DNA of 10,200 bases from NCBI GenBank assembly GCA_021828575.1, contig JAJZEL010000156.1:1-10200 (forward strand), given 5' to 3'. Below, one piece after another: positions 6,262 to 10,200 of the stretch (positions within the stretch are counted from its first letter, which is position 1; every line of letters starts with the position of its first letter). The position numbers and the translations under genes were made by a program. Source of the DNA: Pseudomonadota bacterium. Lineage in GTDB: Bacteria; Pseudomonadota; Gammaproteobacteria; Burkholderiales; Ferrovaceae. The notes below the pieces were generated by a model. It saw only the letters and a list, made by a program, of their open reading frames with translations, had not been told where the DNA came from and did no database searches.

Positions 6262-7002
6262 ATGCTGAAAGGACAAGTGGCTCTGGTTACAGGCGCAAGT
6301 CGGGGCATTGGTCGTGCCATTGCCCGGGAATTGGCTCGGCAGGGCGCCATTGTGGCAGGGACAGCCACTACTGAAGCAGGTGTTCAGTCCATTGAGGAGC
6401 TTCTGCGTGAAGAAAATGCTTCTGGCGCTGGTTTGATTCTAAATGTGAAGGATGCCCAAGGGATCCTTGATACAGTGGAAGCCATCAAAAACCGACTGGG
6501 TTCAGTGTCCATCCTGGTCAACAATGCCGGGGTTACCCGTGACATGCTTGCCCTGCGCCTGCGTGATGAGGATTGGGATGAAGTCCTCAATACCAACCTG
6601 AAGTCCGTTTTTCTGCTTTCCAGAGCCGTCATGCGGGACATGATGAAAGCCCGTCATGGACGAATCATCAACATCGGGTCGGTGGTGGGATCCACCGGAA
6701 ATGCAGGACAATCGAATTATGCGGCAGCCAAGGCTGGCCTGATGGGTTTGACCAAGTCCTTGGCAAGGGAAATGGGCAGCCGAGGTATTACCGTCAATTG
6801 TGTGGCTCCCGGGTTCATTGATACGGACATGACCCGTGCACTTGATGAAACGCAACAGCAATCCCTTTTGGGTGCCATTCCCCTGGGCAGGTTGGGGCAA
6901 GTCGAAGATGTGGCCAACGCCGTGTCTTTCCTGGCTTCTCCAGGCGCGTCTTACATTACAGGCACCACTCTCCACGTAAATGGCGGAATGTTCATGGAAT
7001 AG
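6262..7002 (+). CDS. fabG: 3-oxoacyl-ACP reductase (FabG)
   Basis: NADPH-dependent reduction of 3-oxoacyl-ACP to 3-hydroxyacyl-ACP. A classical short-chain dehydrogenase/reductase of 246 residues. The nucleotide-binding motif TGASRGIG is at 10-17, NNAG at 87-90, and the catalytic residues are Asn112, Ser140, Tyr153 and Lys157 (SNYAAAKAG). VAPGFIDTDM (181-190) and the C-terminal TGTTLHVNGGM are FabG-typical. Start ATG 6262 has AAGGAG (6249-6254) at 7-base spacing, 15 bases after the fabD stop. Location between fabD and acpP confirms FabG rather than another short-chain reductase. Confidence 0.97.
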   Translation: MLKGQVALVTGASRGIGRAIARELARQGAIVAGTATTEAGVQSIEELLREENASGAGLILNVKDAQGILDTVEAIKNRLGSVSILVNNAGVTRDMLALRLRDEDWDEVLNTNLKSVFLLSRAVMRDMMKARHGRIINIGSVVGSTGNAGQSNYAAAKAGLMGLTKSLAREMGSRGITVNCVAPGFIDTDMTRALDETQQQSLLGAIPLGRLGQVEDVANAVSFLASPGASYITGTTLHVNGGMFME

Positions 7003-7009
7003 ACAGATT

Positions 7010-7030
7010 CCGGTGAACATTGACCGGTGA
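7010..7030 (+). repeat. Tandem CCGGTGA direct repeat at the acpP promoter
   Basis: CCGGTGA occurs at 7010-7016 and 7024-7030, 14 bases apart start to start. The copies straddle the -35 position and the spacer of the predicted acpP promoter. The same segment can also fold as a weak stem (AGAT 7005-7008 with ATCT 7030-7033, CGGT 7011-7014 with ACCG 7023-7026). It could be a regulator site, but 7-bp repeats can arise by chance. Confidence 0.3.
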
Positions 7031-7041
7031 TCTGGTATAAT
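7013..7041 (+). promoter_or_regulatory. Predicted extended -10 promoter for acpP
   Basis: TGGTATAAT (7033-7041) is a perfect extended -10 element. A weak -35, GTGAAC (7013-7018), lies 17 bases upstream of it. A TTGACC at 7020-7025 looks better but is only 10 bases from the -10, too close to serve. Transcription would begin around 7048-7049, immediately before six T (7050-7055), with about 37 bases of leader to the acpP ATG. A separate promoter for acpP inside the fab cluster agrees with the high demand for ACP and with the known E. coli arrangement. Confidence 0.65.
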
Positions 7042-7085
7042 GGCGTGCGTTTTTTCTGGTACCGTTGAAGAAGGACTCTACACAA

Positions 7086-7325
7086 ATGTCAAACATCGAA
7101 GCGCGAGTCAAAAAGATTGTTTCTGATCAGTTGGGCGTCAAGGAAGAGGACGTCCAGAACACCTCCTCGTTCGTAGATGATCTGGGAGCTGACTCGCTCG
7201 ACACAGTTGAGTTGGTCATGGCCCTCGAAGAGGAATTCGAATGCGAAATCCCTGACGAGGAAGCTGAAAAGATCACCACCGTTCAACAGGCTATTGACTA
7301 CATCAATAGCCATCTCAAGTCCTGA
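7086..7325 (+). CDS. acpP: Acyl carrier protein
   Basis: Small acidic cytosolic carrier that holds growing acyl chains on 4'-phosphopantetheine. It has 79 residues, one more than E. coli AcpP. The attachment site is Ser37 in GADSLDTVEL (34-43), at the canonical position and at the start of helix II, followed by the acidic recognition stretch ALEEEFECEIPDEEAEK (46-62). The start MSNIEARVKK is the usual one, with AAGGA (7071-7075) 10 bases upstream. An in-frame ATG at 7065 would add seven non-family residues. The gene is flanked by its own promoter before it and a strong stem-loop after it, so it may be produced as an abundant short transcript as well as part of the cluster. Confidence 0.97.
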   Translation: MSNIEARVKKIVSDQLGVKEEDVQNTSSFVDDLGADSLDTVELVMALEEEFECEIPDEEAEKITTVQQAIDYINSHLKS

Positions 7326-7349
7326 CTTCCTGCAGGCAGGATCTCTTTC

Positions 7350-7376
7350 CGGGCAGACTTGCAAAAAGTCTGCCCG
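7350..7376 (+). other. Strong stem-loop between acpP and fabF (attenuator or RNA stability element)
   Basis: CGGGCAGACTT (7350-7360) pairs perfectly with AAGTCTGCCCG (7366-7376) around the 5-base loop GCAAA: 11 bp, six of them G-C. The bases after it (TCTGACTTCT) are not a proper T-run, so a full intrinsic terminator is unlikely. It could block 3' exonucleases and stabilise acpP mRNA, or cause partial termination before fabF. A smaller hairpin TCCTG/CAGGA (7328-7341) precedes it. Confidence 0.6.
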
Positions 7377-7406
7377 TCTGACTTCTGGAAGAGGAGAAAT
7401 CTTCGT

Positions 7407-8648
7407 ATGTCGCAACGCCGCGTAGTGGTCACTGGGTTGGGCATTCTGTCACCCATCGGAAACAATGTGGCGGAAGCCTGGGATAATTTGTGTGCCGGTC
7501 GATCAGGAATCACCCGGATCACCCGTTTTGATCCTTCAAATATGCCTAGTCAGATTGCTGGGGAAGTCAAAAATTTTGACGCCTCGCAGTTTCTGAATCC
7601 AAAAGAAATCAGAAGAATGGATATTTTCATCCATTACGGCCTGGTGGCGGGCATGGAAGCACTCAAGGATGCCGGAATTGATCCACATCCTTCCAATGCC
7701 GAGCGCATGGGAGTGTGCATAGGGTCGGGTATCGGTGGCCTAACCATGATTGCCGAGACGCATAAAGCCTACCTGGAAGCCGGCGTCAGAAAAATTTCCC
7801 CATTTTTCATACCTGGCAGCATCATCAACATGATCTCAGGCAATCTCTCGATCATGTACGGACTCAAGGGCCCCAATCTTTCTTTGGTCACCGCATGTAC
7901 TACTGGTAACCATAGTATCGGAGATGCCGCCAGGCTGATCGAGTATGGAGATGCCGATGTCATGGTGGCAGGTGGAGCGGAGTCCACGATCAACGAGCTG
8001 GGTATCGGAGGGTTTTGTGCCGCTCGAGCCTTGAGTACGCGTAACGACGACCCGGCTACGGCAAGCCGTCCCTGGGACAAAGATCGCGATGGGTTTGTCA
8101 TGGGGGAAGGCGCAGGGGTGCTTGTTCTGGAAGAGTTGGAGCATGCCCGTGCAAGAGGCGCACGCATATACTGTGAATTGTCCGGTTATGGAATGAGCGC
8201 TGATGCCCACCACATCACAGCCCCTCCGGAAGATGGAGATGGGGCACGCAGAAGCATGGTCAATGCGCTTAAAAATGCCAGATTGAGTCCTGACCAGGTG
8301 GACTATATCAATGCACATGGCACATCGACTCCTTTGGGGGATCTGGGGGAAACCGTTGCAGTCAAGCGCACGTTTGGTGATCATGCCCGTAAACTGGCCA
8401 TCAGTTCCACCAAATCCATGACCGGTCATCTGTTGGGAGCCGCAGGTGGAATCGAGGCTGTATTTGCCGTTCTCTCATTGCATCACCAGGTGGCGCCTCC
8501 CACCATCAATCTGCAGAACCCTTCACCGGAATGTGACCTGGACTATGTGCCCAATGAGGCACGTTCCATGAAGATAGGTGTGGTGCTCTCCAATTCTTTC
8601 GGGTTTGGAGGAACCAATGGCACCATCATCTTTCAGCGCATGAACTGA
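7407..8648 (+). CDS. fabF: 3-oxoacyl-ACP synthase II (FabF)
   Basis: Elongating condensing enzyme that joins malonyl-ACP to acyl-ACP; the FabF type also elongates palmitoleoyl chains in temperature control of lipids. It has 413 residues. The Cys-His-His triad is Cys164 (TACTTG), His304 (NAHGTSTPLGD) and His341 (KSMTGHLLGAAGG), with Lys336 also present. The NSFGFGGTN loop (396-404) carries the gating phenylalanine. SRPWDKDRDGFVMGEGAG (220-237) is typical. Start ATG 7407 gives MSQRRVVVTGLG; AGGAG at 7392-7396 is 10 bases upstream and may sit in the loop of a small GAAGA/TCTTC hairpin (7388-7404). The frame is open a further 16 codons upstream, but into the stem-loop region, which is not protein-like. 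Mono-domain and normal length. Confidence 0.97.
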   Translation: MSQRRVVVTGLGILSPIGNNVAEAWDNLCAGRSGITRITRFDPSNMPSQIAGEVKNFDASQFLNPKEIRRMDIFIHYGLVAGMEALKDAGIDPHPSNAERMGVCIGSGIGGLTMIAETHKAYLEAGVRKISPFFIPGSIINMISGNLSIMYGLKGPNLSLVTACTTGNHSIGDAARLIEYGDADVMVAGGAESTINELGIGGFCAARALSTRNDDPATASRPWDKDRDGFVMGEGAGVLVLEELEHARARGARIYCELSGYGMSADAHHITAPPEDGDGARRSMVNALKNARLSPDQVDYINAHGTSTPLGDLGETVAVKRTFGDHARKLAISSTKSMTGHLLGAAGGIEAVFAVLSLHHQVAPPTINLQNPSPECDLDYVPNEARSMKIGVVLSNSFGFGGTNGTIIFQRMN

Positions 8649-8662
8649 GGTCTTAGCGGACC
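8649..8662 (+). other. Minimal hairpin filling the fabF-mltG gap
   Basis: The 14-base gap GGTCTTAGCGGACC pairs GGTC (8649-8652) with GACC (8659-8662), extendable by one U-G pair. It occupies exactly the space between the fabF stop and the mltG ATG and includes the only SD-like bases (GCGGA). It might make mltG translation depend on ribosomes finishing fabF. The stem is short and may be chance. Confidence 0.2.
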
Positions 8663-9649
8663 ATGAGGTTCCGCCTTGGCTTGATTTTTGCCGCACTGTC
8701 AGGCATTTGGCTTGCCATTTTCTTCTTTTATCCGCTCAAGTTGCCTGAAGCTCCCTTTGCCTATGAGCTTAAAAGTGGTTATACGCTCAAAGCAGTTGCC
8801 CGTTCATTGGTCAGACACAAAGTGCTCTGGGAGCCTTGGACTTTCATTTTTGTACGTCGTCTTACTGGCTCCCAGTCAAAAATCAAGGCAGGCAGCTATG
8901 AGTGGGATACTCCCATGACTGGCTGGCAGCTGCTCAGCGGAATGACCCGTGGCGATGTGGTGCAAAATGAAATCCGGCTTGGCGAAGGCATGACATTTGC
9001 GCAATTTCGCAACTTGCTGGATCAGAACCCCGATCTCAAACATGTGACCCTTGGCCAGTCCGATGCTTGGGTGCTGGAAAGGTTGTCGATTTCACAATCC
9101 AGTCCGGAAGGATTGTTTTTCCCCGATACGTACTACTTCAATCATGAAGACTCTGATCTCAGAATCATGAAACGCGCTGAACTTTCAATGGAGCGCCATC
9201 TAGGCCCACTTTGGAGCCAGCGTTTCGCCCATTTGCCATATGAGTCTGCCTATCAGCTGTTGATCATGGCATCCCTTGTGGAAAAAGAAACAGCGAGTTC
9301 AGAAGAGCGGCCACTCGTGGCTGGCGTGTTCATTAATCGCCTGCGCAGGGGCATGAGGCTGCAGACGGATCCAACGGTCATTTATGGACTGGGCGCCCAG
9401 TATGATGGTCATCTTCATAAACGGGACCTTCTGGCAGATACCCCCTGGAATACTTATACTCGTGGCGGATTGCCTCCAACTCCGATTGCCATGCCAGGAG
9501 AAGCCGCTTTGGACGCAGCAGCTCATCCTGCCTCCACCGAGGCACTGTACTTCGTTTCAAAGGGTGATGGGACTCATCAGTTTTCCAGCACACTGGAAGA
9601 ACATCAACGCGCCATTGACAGGTATGTATTCGGCAGGACCACACGGTGA
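8663..9649 (+). CDS. mltG: Endolytic peptidoglycan transglycosylase MltG
   Basis: Inner-membrane YceG-like lytic transglycosylase that cleaves nascent glycan strands and is thought to set their length. It has 328 residues (E. coli 340). A short basic N-terminus is followed by one membrane segment (about 6-23, LGLIFAALSGIWLAIFFF), then a LysM-like region (about 36-100, SGYTLKAVARSLV), then the catalytic domain. ASLVEKET (203-210) contains the expected catalytic Glu207. FINRLRRGMRLQTDPTVIYG (223-242), NTYTRGGLPPTPIAMPG (263-279) and AAHPA (286-290) are family signatures. The start at 8663 places the membrane segment normally; the ribosome-binding site is weak (GAGGT at 11 bases or GCGGA at 2). 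In E. coli pabC lies between fabF and mltG; here it is absent. tmk follows after 5 bases. Confidence 0.94.
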   Translation: MRFRLGLIFAALSGIWLAIFFFYPLKLPEAPFAYELKSGYTLKAVARSLVRHKVLWEPWTFIFVRRLTGSQSKIKAGSYEWDTPMTGWQLLSGMTRGDVVQNEIRLGEGMTFAQFRNLLDQNPDLKHVTLGQSDAWVLERLSISQSSPEGLFFPDTYYFNHEDSDLRIMKRAELSMERHLGPLWSQRFAHLPYESAYQLLIMASLVEKETASSEERPLVAGVFINRLRRGMRLQTDPTVIYGLGAQYDGHLHKRDLLADTPWNTYTRGGLPPTPIAMPGEAALDAAAHPASTEALYFVSKGDGTHQFSSTLEEHQRAIDRYVFGRTTR

Positions 9650-9654
9650 AAACC

Positions 9655-10200
9655 ATGCAGGAACCCACTTCAGGAAAATTCATTACCCTGGAAGGCATTG
9701 ACGGTGCCGGAAAAAGTACACATGTGAATGCCATCGCCAACTGGTTGCGTCATCGAGGCCATGAAGTGGTGGTGACAAGGGAGCCAGGAGGAACTGTGCT
9801 GGGCGAGCAAATGCGCTCCCTTGTGCTTGGGCAACCCATGGATGCCATCACTGAAGCACTACTGATGTTTGCTGCACGACGTGAGCATTTGATCCAGGTG
9901 ATTCGACCTGCCTTATTGAAAGGAACATGGGTGCTGAGCGACCGTTTTTCGGACGCCAGTCATGCCTATCAGGGAGGCGGCAGGGGCGTTGCTGCCTTTG
10001 CCTTGCAATGGCTGGACGATTGGACCACAGAGGGTTTGGCTCCTGATTTGACGTTTCTTTTTGATGTGTCGCCCGAAGTGGCTCAACGCCGGCTAAGCCT
10101 GAATACTCCCCACCCTGATCGTTTTGAGAAAGAGCAGGCGATTTTTTTCGAAAGGGTCAGAAATGCTTACCTTTCGCGAGCTTCCATGTATCCGGAACGA
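9655..10200 (+). CDS. tmk: Thymidylate kinase (3' end beyond the window)
   Basis: Phosphorylates dTMP to dTDP with ATP in dTTP synthesis. The first 182 codons are present with no stop, ending at the window edge; full-length enzymes have about 205-215 residues. The P-loop GIDGAGKST is at 14-22, the dTMP-binding TREPGGT at 41-47, and the DR motif SDRFSDAS at 95-102 with AYQGGGRG (104-111) following. LAPDLTFLFDVSPEVA (128-143) leads into the LID region, with DRFE at 155-158 and FFERVRNAYL at 164-173. Start ATG 9655 is 5 bases after the mltG stop with only a weak GGTGAA upstream, suggesting coupled translation. In proteobacteria holB often follows; it would lie outside this window. Confidence 0.96.
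   Translation, partial: MQEPTSGKFITLEGIDGAGKSTHVNAIANWLRHRGHEVVVTREPGGTVLGEQMRSLVLGQPMDAITEALLMFAARREHLIQVIRPALLKGTWVLSDRFSDASHAYQGGGRGVAAFALQWLDDWTTEGLAPDLTFLFDVSPEVAQRRLSLNTPHPDRFEKEQAIFFERVRNAYLSRASMYPER

Noticed and set aside
7020..7041. TTGACC as the -35 of the acpP promoter
   Set aside because: It is only 10 bases from TATAAT, far below workable spacing; the extended -10 is the better explanation.

Overview
This window looks like a chromosomal housekeeping segment of a betaproteobacterium. The basis is gene content and order (rluC, then an RsmI-like methylase and maf on the minus strand, then yceD-rpmF-plsX-fabH-fabD-fabG-acpP-fabF on the plus strand) and the L32 sequence, which is of the cysteine-free betaproteobacterial type. 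Base composition is fairly balanced and codon use looks even throughout. I see no insertion sequences, phage genes, tRNA/rRNA genes or CRISPR arrays. The order or genus cannot be settled from this window alone.

Layout. Bases 1-144 are a leader upstream of rluC, with two very small hairpins. rluC (145-1140, +) encodes a 23S rRNA pseudouridine synthase. It converges on, and overlaps by 53 bp, a minus-strand pair: maf/yceF (nucleotide pyrophosphatase) followed by an RsmI-like SAM-dependent methylase, joined by an ATGA overlap. A divergent intergenic region (2404-2541) separates maf from a long plus-strand cluster. It carries an extended -10 promoter facing maf, a near-consensus sigma-70 promoter facing yceD, and an imperfect inverted repeat over the yceD -35 box. 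The yceD promoter would start transcription only a few bases before the ATG.

The plus-strand cluster runs unbroken from yceD to the window end. yceD and rpmF serve the ribosome. plsX, fabH, fabD, fabG, acpP and fabF supply the acyl carrier, the malonyl transfer, initiation, elongation and reduction steps of type II fatty acid synthesis and the acyl-phosphate branch to phospholipids. mltG (peptidoglycan lytic transglycosylase) and tmk (thymidylate kinase, cut by the window end) follow. Most junctions are tight (a 1-base overlap to 60 bases). The exceptions are the 83-base gap before acpP, which has its own extended -10 promoter, and the 81-base gap after it, which holds an 11-bp perfect stem-loop. 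Together these fit acpP being expressed above its neighbours. Coupling ribosome, lipid, wall and dTTP synthesis genes in one cluster is a known theme in proteobacteria.

No new multi-gene system is apparent. The items worth a second look are regulatory or translational: the nearly leaderless yceD transcript and its dyad, an A AAA AAG heptamer followed by a hairpin inside plsX, a run of six T at the predicted acpP transcription start, the acpP-fabF stem-loop, and the rluC/methylase convergent overlap.
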